Origin: an uncultured SAR116 cluster alpha proteobacterium
GTDB lineage: Bacteria; Pseudomonadota; Alphaproteobacteria; Puniceispirillales; Puniceispirillaceae
Reading direction: 5' to 3'
DNA: 46,953 bases
NCBI GenBank assembly: GCA_902623185.1
Contig: CACNSW010000012.1
Coordinates: forward strand, 1 to 46,953
The notes under the pieces were generated by a model. That model searched no databases. It was not told the origin of the DNA and worked only from the letters and a program-made list of their open reading frames with translations. Shown here in pieces: positions 1 through 8,497 of the stretch. How positions within the stretch are numbered: the stretch's first letter is position 1; each line of letters opens with the position of its first letter. The translations under genes were made by a program, and so were the position numbers.

Positions 1-772
1 TGGTGAAGATCCAGCAAGTGCTGTTTATGTGCGGAATAAAATTGAGCGTACAACGACTGCCGGTATGCGCTCAATTGAACACCGCCTCCCTGCGACTATC
101 GATCAGGCAACGGTATTGTCCCTGATTGCGGACATGAATGTAGATGAGAGTGTCGACGGTATTCTTGTTCAATTACCACTACCAAGCCAGATCAACGAGA
201 ATGCAGTTATAAATGCCATCGCACCCGAAAAAGACGTCGACGGTTTTCATGTAGTTAATGCTGGTCTCCTAGCAACCGGACAAGACTCGCTTGTGCCATG
301 CACCCCATATGGCTGCCTGTTGCTTTTACGCGAACACCTTGGGTCTTTGTCAGGTTTGAATGCGGTTATTGTCGGAAGATCGAACATTGTCGGAAAACCA
401 ATGGCACAACTGCTGCTGCGTGAGAGCGCAACGGTATCCATTGCACATTCGCGGACAAAGGATCTACCTGCTGTCTGCGCCAATGCCGATATTCTTGTTG
501 CCGCTGTAGGGCGGCCAGAAATGATCACTGGTGATTACATTAAATCAGGGGCCACAGTGATTGATGTAGGCATTAATCGCGTGCCTGCACCCGATCGCGG
601 TGAAGGCAAATCCCGGCTCACCGGCGATGTTCATTATGAATCAGCGGCGGCTAAGGCTGGTGCTATCACCCCTGTTCCAGGAGGTGTTGGCCCGATGACC
701 ATTGCTTGTCTGCTGCGTAATACCGCCGTTGCCGCTGCTCGCCGATTCAATGTTTCAATTGGTGAAATATAG
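1..772 (+). CDS. folD: FolD, methylenetetrahydrofolate dehydrogenase/cyclohydrolase (5' truncated by window edge)
   Basis: This is the bifunctional cytosolic enzyme that interconverts 5,10-methylene-, methenyl- and 10-formyl-tetrahydrofolate, supplying one-carbon units for purines and formyl-methionine. The reading frame is open to the left edge: codons from base 2 read [10 protein letters not shown], the conserved FolD segment just before the catalytic helix, so the first ~45-50 residues lie outside. Visible motifs are [20 protein letters not shown], the NAD(P)-binding GRSNIVGKP and the C-terminal signature [10 protein letters not shown]. About 256 residues are present, consistent with a normal ~300-residue protein. 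It is followed after 62 bp by the HIG1 gene on the same strand. Identity is certain; only the start is unseen. Confidence 0.97.
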   Translation, partial: GEDPASAVYVRNKIERTTTAGMRSIEHRLPATIDQATVLSLIADMNVDESVDGILVQLPLPSQINENAVINAIAPEKDVDGFHVVNAGLLATGQDSLVPCTPYGCLLLLREHLGSLSGLNAVIVGRSNIVGKPMAQLLLRESATVSIAHSRTKDLPAVCANADILVAAVGRPEMITGDYIKSGATVIDVGINRVPAPDRGEGKSRLTGDVHYESAAAKAGAITPVPGGVGPMTIACLLRNTAVAAARRFNVSIGEI

Positions 773-834
773 TTTTTAACTTATTAAATACCTAACTATT
801 AATCTCACAAGACAATTGTGGCAGGAGCCCAAAA

Positions 835-1038
835 ATGACGATAGACCAAATGATATTGGTGGCATCTCTATTGATCGTTGCAGGCATTTTGGGCTGGGGT
901 GTTTTGACTATGGCACGAGGAGGCGCCTACAATGTCAAAAACTCTAATCGGATCATGCGTTATCGAATCATATTTCAGGCCCTTGCACTCGTCATTATTC
1001 TGGTGTTGATGTGGTTACGAAGAAATGGCGCTGCGTAG
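835..1038 (+). CDS. HIG1-domain twin-transmembrane protein
   Basis: This 67-residue inner-membrane protein has two predicted hydrophobic helices (about residues 6-27 and 45-63) joined by a short basic loop. The loop carries a GGAYN segment and an MRYRIIFQAL motif, close to the HIG1 consensus in which an Arg-x(3)-Gln core begins the second helix. HIG1 proteins in mitochondria (Rcf1 type) associate with cytochrome oxidase and respiratory supercomplexes. Alphaproteobacterial homologues are usually annotated twin transmembrane protein, with no settled function. A good Shine-Dalgarno (gcaggag) lies at 822-828. It sits 29 bp before the adenosyltransferase and just upstream of the ETF genes, a conserved alphaproteobacterial arrangement. 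The family call is from motif recognition; a respiratory role is inference. Confidence 0.8.
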   Translation: MTIDQMILVASLLIVAGILGWGVLTMARGGAYNVKNSNRIMRYRIIFQALALVIILVLMWLRRNGAA

Positions 1039-1067
1039 GCAGGAACAAAAAATATGAAGCGGACGAC

Positions 1068-1643
1068 ATGGTAAAACTGAACAAAATTTACACCCGCACG
1101 GGTGACAGTGGCGAAACGAGTCTTGTTAATGGCATGAGGGTCTCAAAACATGCACGTCGGCCCTCTGCTTTCGGTGAGGTTGATGAAGCCAATTCCGTGA
1201 TCGGTCTAGCTAGACTTCATTGCAAGACGGAGCCTCAAAAGGCGGCGGATGCGATGCTAGGTCGCATCCAGAATGACCTGTTTGATCTTGGCGCTGATCT
1301 GGCAACACCTGATAATGGTGAACCAGCGCTTAGGATGACTTCTGCTCAGGTTGAGCGTCTTGAGGCAGAAATTGATGCAATGAACGCTGACTTAGAACCA
1401 CTTAGTTCTTTTATCTTGCCAGGAGGTTCAGAAATATCAGCTTGGCTCCACCTGGCCCGAACCGTGGCACGGCGTGCCGAGCGCGAAATGACCAAACTAG
1501 CCACAGTGGAAGTGGTCAATGATGCCGCGATGCGTTATATAAACCGGCTTTCTGACCACCTGTTCGTTCTGGCGCGAACGCAAAATGAAAATGGCAAATC
1601 TGATGTATTGTGGCGGCCCGGACAAAATTCAGGCCAGAAATAA
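1068..1643 (+). CDS. Cob(I)yrinic acid a,c-diamide adenosyltransferase (PduO type)
   Basis: This enzyme transfers the adenosyl group of ATP to cob(I)alamin, producing adenosylcobalamin for B12-dependent enzymes such as methylmalonyl-CoA mutase or ribonucleotide reductase. The N-terminal ATP-binding signature KIYTRTGDSGETSL and the helix SAFGEVDEANSVIGLA are present, as is the C-terminal RYINRLSDHLFVLAR segment typical of the PduO/MMAB family. The frame is open further upstream, but homologous sequence begins at the ATG at 1068 (MVKLNKIY), giving 191 residues, the usual size. It lies between the HIG1 gene and etfB on the same strand. The remaining corrinoid pathway is not in this window, so salvage versus synthesis cannot be judged. 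Confidence 0.93.
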   Translation: MVKLNKIYTRTGDSGETSLVNGMRVSKHARRPSAFGEVDEANSVIGLARLHCKTEPQKAADAMLGRIQNDLFDLGADLATPDNGEPALRMTSAQVERLEAEIDAMNADLEPLSSFILPGGSEISAWLHLARTVARRAEREMTKLATVEVVNDAAMRYINRLSDHLFVLARTQNENGKSDVLWRPGQNSGQK

Positions 1644-1707
1644 TTGATATTAATGGTATAAACAAAGGTAGATGCAAAAACACGAGGTCGTGTTGGAGGA
1701 TAAAAAC

Positions 1708-2457
1708 ATGAAGGTGCTCGTACCAATAAAGCGGGTAATCGACTATAACGTGAAAATCAGGGTTAAAGCCGATAACTCAGGTGTTGAACTCACCAACGTT
1801 AAGATGGCGATGAACCCTTTTGACGAAATTGCAGTTGAACAGGCACTCCGCCTAAAAGAAAGTGGAGGCGCTAATGAGGTCGTTGTTGTTTCTATCGGGC
1901 CATCACAGAATCAAGAAACGATCCGCACCGGACTAGCAATGGGTGCAGACCGCGGCATCCACATCGAAGCCTCCCATGATATCGAACCTCTCGCTGTGGC
2001 AAAACTGTTGAAAGAAGTTGTCGGTCGTGAAAATCCAGGACTAGTCTTCGTTGGAAAACAGGCGATCGACGATGATTGCAACCAGACTGGTCAGATGCTA
2101 GCCGCCCTTCTAGGCTGGGCTCAGGGAACTTTTGTTTCAGGTGTTGAGATTAATGATGACAAAGCCACCGTGATCCGTGAGGTTGATGGTGGGCTTGAGC
2201 ACTTGGAAATCAGCATGCCTGCAGTAGTAAGTGTTGACCTACGTCTGAACGAGCCAAGATATGCCTCACTGCCAAACATTATGAAAGCGAAGAAAAAGCC
2301 GGTAGACTCGATGACTGTTGAGGAGCTTGGCGTTGAAGTGGCTCCACGCCTGACCGTTATTAAAGTCGAGGAGCCGGAAGCGCGGTCAGCCGGAGTTAAG
2401 GTTTCCAATGCCAGCGAACTTGTAAACAAACTGAAAAACGAAGCAAAGGTGATATAG
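1708..2457 (+). CDS. etfB: Electron transfer flavoprotein beta subunit
   Basis: EtfB pairs with EtfA to make the soluble FAD/AMP heterodimer that carries electrons from acyl-CoA and other flavin dehydrogenases to ETF-ubiquinone oxidoreductase. The start at 1708 ([14 protein letters not shown]) is supported by family homology and by a ggagga Shine-Dalgarno at 1695-1700; the frame stays open upstream, but those residues are not family-like. The beta-subunit segment [16 protein letters not shown] is near residue 35, and the region VVSIGP...[11 protein letters not shown] follows. Length is 249 residues, normal. Its stop lies 2 bp before the etfA start, indicating translational coupling. Confidence 0.97.
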   Translation: MKVLVPIKRVIDYNVKIRVKADNSGVELTNVKMAMNPFDEIAVEQALRLKESGGANEVVVVSIGPSQNQETIRTGLAMGADRGIHIEASHDIEPLAVAKLLKEVVGRENPGLVFVGKQAIDDDCNQTGQMLAALLGWAQGTFVSGVEINDDKATVIREVDGGLEHLEISMPAVVSVDLRLNEPRYASLPNIMKAKKKPVDSMTVEELGVEVAPRLTVIKVEEPEARSAGVKVSNASELVNKLKNEAKVI

Positions 2458-2459
2458 CT

Positions 2460-3392
2460 ATGAGTGTTCTTGTTCTTGCAGATCATGATAGTGGCCAACT
2501 GGCCTCCGCAACACTGAATACGTTGACCGCCGCATCGCAAATCGGTGGTGACATCCATGTTCTCGTGGCTGGCGACGCTAGCGGCACAGTCGCAAAGGCT
2601 GTTGCTGCTGTTGCTGGCGTGTCCAAAGTACTGGTCGCAAAAGGCAGCAGCCTGGATCATAGCATTGCAGAAAATGTTGCCCCTGTTATCACGGAAATGG
2701 CTCGCAGCTACTCACATATTCTAGCACCAGCAACAACCACTGGCAAAAACATCATGCCACGTGTTGCTGCACTTCTCGACGTTATGCAAATATCCGATAT
2801 CGTTCAGATCATTGATGCCAACACCTTCCAACGCCCAATATATGCGGGCAACGCGCTTGCCACTGTCACCTCTGATGAGGCGATCATTATCGTCACCGTC
2901 CGCAGCACTGCATTCGAAGCTGCAGAAGCAAATGGCAGTGATGCGACCATCGAAGAGGTCGCCAAAGGCACTGACTCAGGCCTTTCAAGTTATTTAAAGT
3001 CAGAGCTATCCAGCTCCGAGCGTCCAGAATTGACTTCAGCACCGATTGTTATCTCTGGTGGGCGTGGTATGCAGGATGGCTCCAATTTTGCGATGTTAGA
3101 AAAGGTTGCTGACAAGCTTGGAGCTGCTGTTGGCGCGTCTCGCGCAGCCGTTGATGCTGGCTTTGTGCCAAATGACTACCAGGTTGGTCAAACAGGCAAG
3201 GTTGTTGCCCCTGATCTGTACGTTGCCGTTGGAATTTCCGGCGCCATCCAGCATCTTGCCGGCATGAAAGATAGTAAGGTGATCGTAGCCATCAACAAGG
3301 ATGACGAAGCGCCAATTTTTCAAGTCGCTGATTTTGGCTTGGTTGCCGATCTGTTTGAGGCTGTTCCAGAATTTGAAAAGGAACTAAGCTAA
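2460..3392 (+). CDS. etfA: Electron transfer flavoprotein alpha subunit
   Basis: EtfA supplies the FAD-binding half of the ETF heterodimer. The N-terminal domain is the alpha/beta fold shared with EtfB, starting [10 protein letters not shown]. The C-terminal FAD domain (about residues 190-305) shows [33 protein letters not shown] and [12 protein letters not shown], all diagnostic. Length is 310 residues, typical. It starts 2 bp after etfB. The next conserved gene in many relatives, a 3-hydroxyacyl-CoA dehydrogenase, is not here; instead a hairpin terminator and the convergent tlpA gene follow. Confidence 0.97.
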   Translation: MSVLVLADHDSGQLASATLNTLTAASQIGGDIHVLVAGDASGTVAKAVAAVAGVSKVLVAKGSSLDHSIAENVAPVITEMARSYSHILAPATTTGKNIMPRVAALLDVMQISDIVQIIDANTFQRPIYAGNALATVTSDEAIIIVTVRSTAFEAAEANGSDATIEEVAKGTDSGLSSYLKSELSSSERPELTSAPIVISGGRGMQDGSNFAMLEKVADKLGAAVGASRAAVDAGFVPNDYQVGQTGKVVAPDLYVAVGISGAIQHLAGMKDSKVIVAINKDDEAPIFQVADFGLVADLFEAVPEFEKELS

Positions 3393-3409
3393 GAATAACC
3401 GTCAACAAC

Positions 3410-3428
3410 GCCCTAAAAATTTTGGGGC
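3410..3428 (+). terminator. Probable rho-independent terminator of the etf operon
   Basis: The segment forms a perfect or near-perfect stem: GCCCTAAA pairs with TTTGGGGC (one G-T wobble) around a 3-nt AAT loop. It begins 18 bp after the etfA stop and is followed by a pyrimidine-rich, T-containing stretch ending in TTCTTTTTT. It lies between the convergent etfA and tlpA. The uridine tract is interrupted, so efficiency is uncertain. Confidence 0.55.
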
Positions 3429-3460
3429 ATTCTTCGTTACTTCTTTTTTCGTCTCGTTAC

Positions 3461-4045
3461 CTATCGAGAAAGAAGCGCAAGAATATCCTGCTGCACGGTT
3501 TGCGTATCCCAATCAAATGGGCCAACAAATACCCAGGATTTTGTCTGATCTGCAGACAACAGAATTGTTGTTGGCAAACCTTTTAGCGCCAAGTGGCTAG
3601 AAAGATTGCCTTTGGCATCAAATGCCAGTTCAGGGCTGCTAACCCCATATCTTTTCAGAAACGGAACAGCTTGTTTGGCACCGCCCCGATCAACCGAAAC
3701 CAGCAGAACCTTGACCGATTGCATGCTAAGTGGTGCCGCAGCGCGCTCAAGTGCTGGCAGTTCGGCAACACACGGTGGGCACCACGTGGCCCAGAAATTC
3801 AGTAATAAAGGTGACCCTTTATAATCAGCCAAAGTCAACGGTTGACCATCCTTATCGATGATCTCTACGCCTAGATCTGGTGGTGTCTGTGCGTTGACTT
3901 TTGGCAGGCCAGACGCAACAGCAGTATTAATTATCAGAACCCAAATTCCCACCACAGCAAAAATTGTCGATCTGACAGCTGCCTTTAGGCCGGTAAAAAC
4001 TTCTGTTTTTGGCTGAAAATTCAATAAAAACTTAGTATAAAGCAT
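3461..4045 (-). CDS. tlpA: TlpA/ResA-type membrane-anchored thiol:disulfide oxidoreductase
   Basis: This is a periplasmic thioredoxin-fold protein held by an N-terminal hydrophobic anchor (about residues 27-45). It has a CxxC active site in [10 protein letters not shown] (residues 83-92) and a cis-proline loop at GLPTT. Proteins of this family keep cysteines reduced during cytochrome c or cytochrome oxidase assembly. Length is 194 residues, normal. It is transcribed divergently from argH with only 28 bp between start codons; this tlpA/argH pairing is common in alphaproteobacteria. It converges on etfA. The exact electron partner cannot be told from sequence. Confidence 0.88.
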   Translation of the reverse strand: MLYTKFLLNFQPKTEVFTGLKAAVRSTIFAVVGIWVLIINTAVASGLPKVNAQTPPDLGVEIIDKDGQPLTLADYKGSPLLLNFWATWCPPCVAELPALERAAAPLSMQSVKVLLVSVDRGGAKQAVPFLKRYGVSSPELAFDAKGNLSSHLALKGLPTTILLSADQTKSWVFVGPFDWDTQTVQQDILALLSR

Positions 4046-4073
4046 TAAGATTCAAATCCAGGCAACTGAGGCA

Positions 4074-5510
4074 ATGACAAAAAAACAAATATCACAGACA
4101 AATGTGACAAATCAAAATGAAGTTGGAAAGTCTAGCATCTGGGGTGGCCGGTTCTCAAGTGGTCCTTCGCAGCTTTTGCAAAATATCAACGCGTCGATCG
4201 GCTATGACCAGCGTCTTTACCAACAGGACATTGCTGGATCACGGGCACATGCCACTATGCTTGCGCATTGTGGGATCATCAGTGAAGAGGACCTAATGGC
4301 TATCAATCAGGGACTTGCGCAGATCGCTAAAGAAATCGAGGCCGGCGACCTCAAATTTAGTCTAGAGCTTGAGGATATCCACATGAATATTGAGGCACGG
4401 CTTGCCGAAATAATTGGCGAACCTGCCCGCAAACTGCACACGGCGCGATCACGAAATGATCAGGTAGCAACCGATTTCAAAATGTGGGTGCGGATGCTTC
4501 TCGAGAACCTCGATAGGGCGCTCGCCGAACTACAGGCCGCATTAATTGCTCAGGCGGAGGCTCACGTAGATACACTGATGCCCGGATACACCCACCTGCA
4601 GACAGCCCAGCCAGTAACTTTTGGCTTTCATCTCATGGCCTACGTCGAAATGATTGGCCGTGACAGGTCTCGGTTTGCCGATGCTCACCGACGGCTAAAC
4701 GAATCACCGCTAGGTGCGGCGGCCATCGCTGGCACGTCCTTTCCAATCGATCGTCAGATGACGGCTAAATTACTCGGTTTTGACAGGCCGGCAGCAAATG
4801 CTATGGACGCGGTTTCTGACCGTGATTTTGCGCTAGACTTTCTCACCGGAGCTGCGATCTGTTCCATGCATATGTCACGGCTTGCAGAAGAAATCGTAAT
4901 CTGGTCCTCAGACAGGTTTGGCTTTGTAAAATTATCAGACGCCTACACCACCGGCTCCTCCATCATGCCGCAAAAGCGCAATCCAGACGCGGCCGAACTA
5001 GTCAGGGCCAAACCGGGGCGAATTGTTGGCTCACTAAACGGATTGCTGATTGTCCTTAAAGGACTACCGCTTGCCTACAGTAAAGATATGCAGGAGGACA
5101 AGGAGGGGGTTTTTGACGCTGCAGATGCGCTGGGTATTGCGATTGCCGTGATGACAGGCATGGTCACTGATATGCAGCCCAATCCAGAGAACATGCGTGC
5201 GGCCCTAACCAATGGGTGGCCGACAGCTACCGACCTAGCGGATTATCTCGTGCGTGAACTTAAGATACCTTTTCGGGACGCGCATCACATTAGTGGAAGC
5301 ATTGTTGCGCTTGCTGCAAAACAGGGAGTTGATCTTGACGCAGTACCACTTGCTGACATGCAGGCGATAGAGCCATTGATCACAGAAGAGGTGGTTGAGA
5401 TTCTAAAGGTGGATAACGCTGTGGCAGCCCGCCAAAGCTTTGGTGGTACCGCGCCCTCCGAGGTCAGTGCACAAATTGCTGCTGCAAAAAAACGCTTTCA
5501 CATTGGATGA
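4074..5510 (+). CDS. argH: Argininosuccinate lyase
   Basis: ArgH cleaves argininosuccinate to arginine and fumarate, the last step of arginine synthesis, as a cytosolic homotetramer of the fumarase/aspartase superfamily. It contains the catalytic GYTHLQ segment (His174), the HTARSRNDQ substrate loop at 122-130 and the superfamily signature [12 protein letters not shown] at 294-305 with the catalytic serine. At 478 residues it is slightly longer than usual because of about 20 extra N-terminal polar residues (rich in Gln, Asn and Thr) before [10 protein letters not shown] downstream start is possible, but there is no other in-frame ATG before the conserved region. It is followed closely by a small lipoprotein and lysA. 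Confidence 0.97.
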   Translation: MTKKQISQTNVTNQNEVGKSSIWGGRFSSGPSQLLQNINASIGYDQRLYQQDIAGSRAHATMLAHCGIISEEDLMAINQGLAQIAKEIEAGDLKFSLELEDIHMNIEARLAEIIGEPARKLHTARSRNDQVATDFKMWVRMLLENLDRALAELQAALIAQAEAHVDTLMPGYTHLQTAQPVTFGFHLMAYVEMIGRDRSRFADAHRRLNESPLGAAAIAGTSFPIDRQMTAKLLGFDRPAANAMDAVSDRDFALDFLTGAAICSMHMSRLAEEIVIWSSDRFGFVKLSDAYTTGSSIMPQKRNPDAAELVRAKPGRIVGSLNGLLIVLKGLPLAYSKDMQEDKEGVFDAADALGIAIAVMTGMVTDMQPNPENMRAALTNGWPTATDLADYLVRELKIPFRDAHHISGSIVALAAKQGVDLDAVPLADMQAIEPLITEEVVEILKVDNAVAARQSFGGTAPSEVSAQIAAAKKRFHIG

Positions 5511-5550
5511 TACGTCACTTAAACTTTGGCGATACTACGGGGGTAATAAT

Positions 5551-5676
5551 ATGATTAGAGAATTTGTAATCGCCTTTTTAATAATCATATCTGGACTAGG
5601 CGGTCTTTCTGCCTGCGGTAAGGTAGGTGATCCCTATCGACCTTCAGAAATTCCCAAACAATCGTCCGCAAACTGA
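5551..5676 (+). CDS. Small LptM-like outer-membrane lipoprotein
   Basis: This is a 41-residue protein with a signal peptide (hydrophobic residues 4-17) and a lipobox LSAC, so the mature lipoprotein would start at the cysteine with CGKVGDPYRP. The C-G-x-x-G-x-x-x-x-P pattern after the lipidated cysteine resembles LptM/YifL, a small lipoprotein that assists LptDE assembly and in many proteobacteria sits next to lysA. The start is the ATG at 5551, after a gggg motif at 5539-5542; the open frame upstream overlaps argH and is not protein-like. Its place between argH and lysA matches the conserved alphaproteobacterial order. The function is by family resemblance only. Confidence 0.75.
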   Translation: MIREFVIAFLIIISGLGGLSACGKVGDPYRPSEIPKQSSAN

Positions 5677-5718
5677 GCGGCAAAGATCATCAACCCCATC
5701 TGCTAACAGGAACGTCCC

Positions 5719-6978
5719 ATGTGTGCCTTTCATCGTAATACCAATGGCCATATGCTTGTTGATTCAAAACCATTGGCAGAAATCGCTGATAGGTTTGGTA
5801 CACCACTTTACGTTTATTCCGGTAATGGTATTCGTGATTCTTTTAACCGTTTTAAGTCAGCTGTTTCTCAGGTTCCCGGCAAAGTTTATTTTGCGCTGAA
5901 AGCCAATTCTGCACTTGGCGTCATTGCCCTATTGGCGCGTAATGGTTCTGGTGCAGACATAGTATCTGGTGGAGAGCTTGAACGGGCATTGATGGCAGGT
6001 ATAGCACCTGCAGATATCGTTTTTTCAGGAGTTGGAAAAAGCCGGAACGAGATTGCGCAGGCACTAAGCACTGGGATCGGCCAGATCAATGCCGAATCTC
6101 CAGCTGAACTCGACTCCATTTCGTCAATTGCCAACGAGTTGAGTGTAATCGCACCTGTTGCCCTGCGTGTGAATGTCGATGTCGATCCAGACACCCATGT
6201 GAAGATATCAACTGGGCAACGCTCAACCAAATTTGGTATCTCGAACAATAAACACGAGGTGGCAAACCTCTATCGTCGGCTTCATGATGATCCAAACTTT
6301 GCACCTGCTGGGCTAGCCGTTCATATCGGCTCGCAGATCCAAAGTCTTGCGCCTTTCGAAAAGGCCTACCGTGCATTGCTCAATCTTGGTCAATCCTTGC
6401 GCGGTGAAGGCATGCCAGTGCCAACGCTTGATCTGGGTGGCGGTGTTGGTGTGAGTTATGATGACGGATCAACTACAGATTTCACTGATTACGGAGCGCT
6501 CGTTCAGCGCATCTTTAAGGGTAAGGGGTTTAAACTTGGTTTTGAGCCAGGTCGCGCAATCGTTGCCAATAATGGTGTTCTGTTAAGTGAAGTAATTTTC
6601 GTTAAACATGGGGACAACAAACGCTTTATCATTGTTGATGCTGCGATGAATGATCTGCTTCGCCCAACACTCTATGAGGCGCACCATAACATAGAACCAC
6701 TTAACGACCTTGGGCCAGCAACCGGCTTTGCAGATATTGTTGGTCCCATCTGCGAAACAGGTGATTATCTTGGTAAGCAACGAAAGATGCCAGACCTAAA
6801 TACAGGTGATCGAATTGCCGTGATGTCAGCAGGCGCCTATGGTGCGGTAATGGCATCAAGCTACAACACAAGACCACCAGCAGGGGAGGTGCTGGTTCTC
6901 AATAGCGAGGTGCATGTTCTACGCCATAAACGATCGGTGAAAAGCCTTCTTGATGAGGAATCCATCCCCAATTTTTAA
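5719..6978 (+). CDS. lysA: Diaminopimelate decarboxylase
   Basis: LysA is a PLP enzyme that converts meso-diaminopimelate to L-lysine, the last lysine step. Its alanine-racemase-like barrel carries the PLP Schiff-base lysine K61 (YFALKAN). Also visible are H202 (VHIGSQ), the phosphate-binding GGGVG at 240-244, EPGR at 276-279, and the catalytic cysteine C345 in ICETGDYL from the partner subunit. Length is 419 residues, normal. The ATG at 5719 follows an aggaac Shine-Dalgarno at 5710-5715. It is the last gene of the argH-lipoprotein-lysA run and converges on the zinc-ribbon gene after 25 bp. Confidence 0.97.
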   Translation: MCAFHRNTNGHMLVDSKPLAEIADRFGTPLYVYSGNGIRDSFNRFKSAVSQVPGKVYFALKANSALGVIALLARNGSGADIVSGGELERALMAGIAPADIVFSGVGKSRNEIAQALSTGIGQINAESPAELDSISSIANELSVIAPVALRVNVDVDPDTHVKISTGQRSTKFGISNNKHEVANLYRRLHDDPNFAPAGLAVHIGSQIQSLAPFEKAYRALLNLGQSLRGEGMPVPTLDLGGGVGVSYDDGSTTDFTDYGALVQRIFKGKGFKLGFEPGRAIVANNGVLLSEVIFVKHGDNKRFIIVDAAMNDLLRPTLYEAHHNIEPLNDLGPATGFADIVGPICETGDYLGKQRKMPDLNTGDRIAVMSAGAYGAVMASSYNTRPPAGEVLVLNSEVHVLRHKRSVKSLLDEESIPNF

Positions 6979-7003
6979 TTTCATGGTAGGTTTCAATGGC
7001 AAG

Positions 7004-7606
7004 CTAACGAGTAATCCGCTTGGCAATTGGTAAGACCGTAACAGCCGCCTCATCCGACTTCTCGACACTCAACTGTACGAAAAATGGTGTCGATACACCA
7101 GCAGCTATAATTTGGTCATCGGGTGAGATAGTCTGTTCATTTATAACGGTACCATCGTTCGAAGTTACCGTGACCAAAAGATCAGCGGCGTGAGCATCAA
7201 AAGCGCTGTTGTTCTGCAACCTGCCGCCAAGGCGCAAAATGTCACCTGTGTACGCGGCTCTCAGATCAATTACGGCCAGCTCGTCAGTTTTTGAAAAAAT
7301 GTTCATACCAAGCGAATTATAGCCCGGAATAAGGCCAGGAAAGTAAGCTGTCACAATTACCCGCTGATGAACAAAGCCACCTGCAAACGCTCCAACCAAA
7401 AGTAATATAAACAGAATTGCGCCCATTCTATTCCAGCCAATCACTTTTTTAGCTAGATATGGTTTTGTTGGTCTGGCATCACTTTTGGGTGGCAAAGCAA
7501 ACCATACATGTGAACAGATTGAGCAACGAACTGTTTGACCATTTACATTCAAATTCTGGCTATCTACCCTAAAGATCGTCTCACACTTGGGGCACGTCAA
7601 AAGCAT
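7004..7606 (-). CDS. Zinc-ribbon (MJ0042-type) single-pass membrane protein with DUF3426-like domain
   Basis: The N-terminus has a finger-like zinc ribbon with CxxC pairs at C5/C8 and C28/C31 (LTCPKCET and RCSICSHVW). A basic linker follows, then one transmembrane helix at about 61-79 and an exported C-terminal domain of about 120 residues. That domain contains a Lys/Arg-poor beta-rich stretch (RLGGRLQNNS, QTISPDD) like DUF3426. In alphaproteobacteria this gene type normally lies beside, and divergent from, ftsE-ftsX. Here the divergent neighbour is the YdcF-family gene directly. The molecular function of the family is not established. Length is 200 residues. Confidence 0.8.
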   Translation of the reverse strand: MLLTCPKCETIFRVDSQNLNVNGQTVRCSICSHVWFALPPKSDARPTKPYLAKKVIGWNRMGAILFILLLVGAFAGGFVHQRVIVTAYFPGLIPGYNSLGMNIFSKTDELAVIDLRAAYTGDILRLGGRLQNNSAFDAHAADLLVTVTSNDGTVINEQTISPDDQIIAAGVSTPFFVQLSVEKSDEAAVTVLPIAKRITR

Positions 7607-7685
7607 CTGAGTTAATCCAAAATTTTTCGCAGTTACCGAACCGATACCGCAAAGCTAGAAAACGATAAAGGCCAATGAGATGAAA

Positions 7686-7713
7686 TTGCCATAATGTCAT
7701 GCTAGCATAATTA
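7686..7713 (+). promoter_or_regulatory. Candidate promoter for the YdcF-family gene
   Basis: TTGCCA at 7686-7691 and TAATTA at 7708-7713 are separated by 16 bp in the 170-bp divergent spacer (7607-7776) between the zinc-ribbon gene and the YdcF gene. The match to a housekeeping sigma promoter is moderate. The spacer has no gene-like frame and no sign of ftsE or ftsX remnants by eye. Confidence 0.3.
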
Positions 7714-7776
7714 CCATATCTTGTATAAAGCTCATTGCTCAGCAGGTAATCAACGCGTTTGTTCTGAGAAAATCTT

Positions 7777-8493
7777 ATGGTGGTTTCAAATATGAGGCGG
7801 TCAACATTACGTCCAGATCTGCAAAAACGCATGGCAGCGAAACGAAAAAATGTCAGTAAAGAGCCAATTCAGACACCCGGGAGTAATAAATCGCAGGAGG
7901 TTAGGTCGGCTATAGCCAATCGGCGAAAGTATTCACTAGTGGTCGTAACAATTCTCACAGCTACGCTGATTGCTGGACTTCAACATTTTGTCCTGACTTT
8001 GCCAAAGGCAACAACCGACAGACTGCAATTCACCGACGGTATAATTGTAATGACAGGTGGTCAGCAACGGCTAAATGACGGGGTCAGACTTTTAACAGAA
8101 GGTTTAGCTAACAAAATGCTAATTTCCGGTGTTGGAAAGGGCGTTAACCGAGCCATTCTAGTGCAAGAACTTGGTCTGAGCGAAACGCAGATAAACGTCT
8201 TATTCTGTTGCGTGGAATTGGATCACACCGCACAGGATACATTTGGCAATGCCAAAAGTGCCCGCGAATGGGCTCGCACGCACAACATGCAATCCCTTCG
8301 CCTTGTAACTGCGAACTATCACATGCCGAGGGCATTGCTGATTTTCAGCCGCGAGCTACCTTATCTCGACCTTTATCAATGGCCCGTGAATCCTGAAGAC
8401 CTAGTCCTTGAAAACTGGTGGAAAGACCCTTCCTCACTAAGGCTACTGGCTCGCGAATATGCCAAATATTTGGCTGTCTATTTCAACATTTGA
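7777..8493 (+). CDS. YdcF/SanA-family DUF218 membrane protein
   Basis: This is an envelope protein of the DUF218 (SanA/ElyC/YdcF) superfamily. It has a basic N-terminal tail, a transmembrane helix at about 50-68, then the DUF218 core starting DGIIVMTGG and including LISGVGKG, an acid-rich strand and the conserved TANYHMPRA motif near residue 186. The family is linked to envelope and peptidoglycan precursor homeostasis in enterobacteria, but the catalytic activity is unsettled. It is 238 residues from the ATG at 7777; an alternative ATG at 7792 would remove five residues. In relatives it follows ftsX and precedes plsC; neither is here. It ends 4 bp from the convergent tyrosine-synthesis gene. 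Confidence 0.8.
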   Translation: MVVSNMRRSTLRPDLQKRMAAKRKNVSKEPIQTPGSNKSQEVRSAIANRRKYSLVVVTILTATLIAGLQHFVLTLPKATTDRLQFTDGIIVMTGGQQRLNDGVRLLTEGLANKMLISGVGKGVNRAILVQELGLSETQINVLFCCVELDHTAQDTFGNAKSAREWARTHNMQSLRLVTANYHMPRALLIFSRELPYLDLYQWPVNPEDLVLENWWKDPSSLRLLAREYAKYLAVYFNI

Positions 8494-8497
8494 TAAG

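Noticed and set aside
2121-2660. 179-residue open frame on the minus strand
   Set aside because: It is antisense to the etfB/etfA junction, whose protein products are unmistakable; composition is Ser/Thr-rich and not protein-like.
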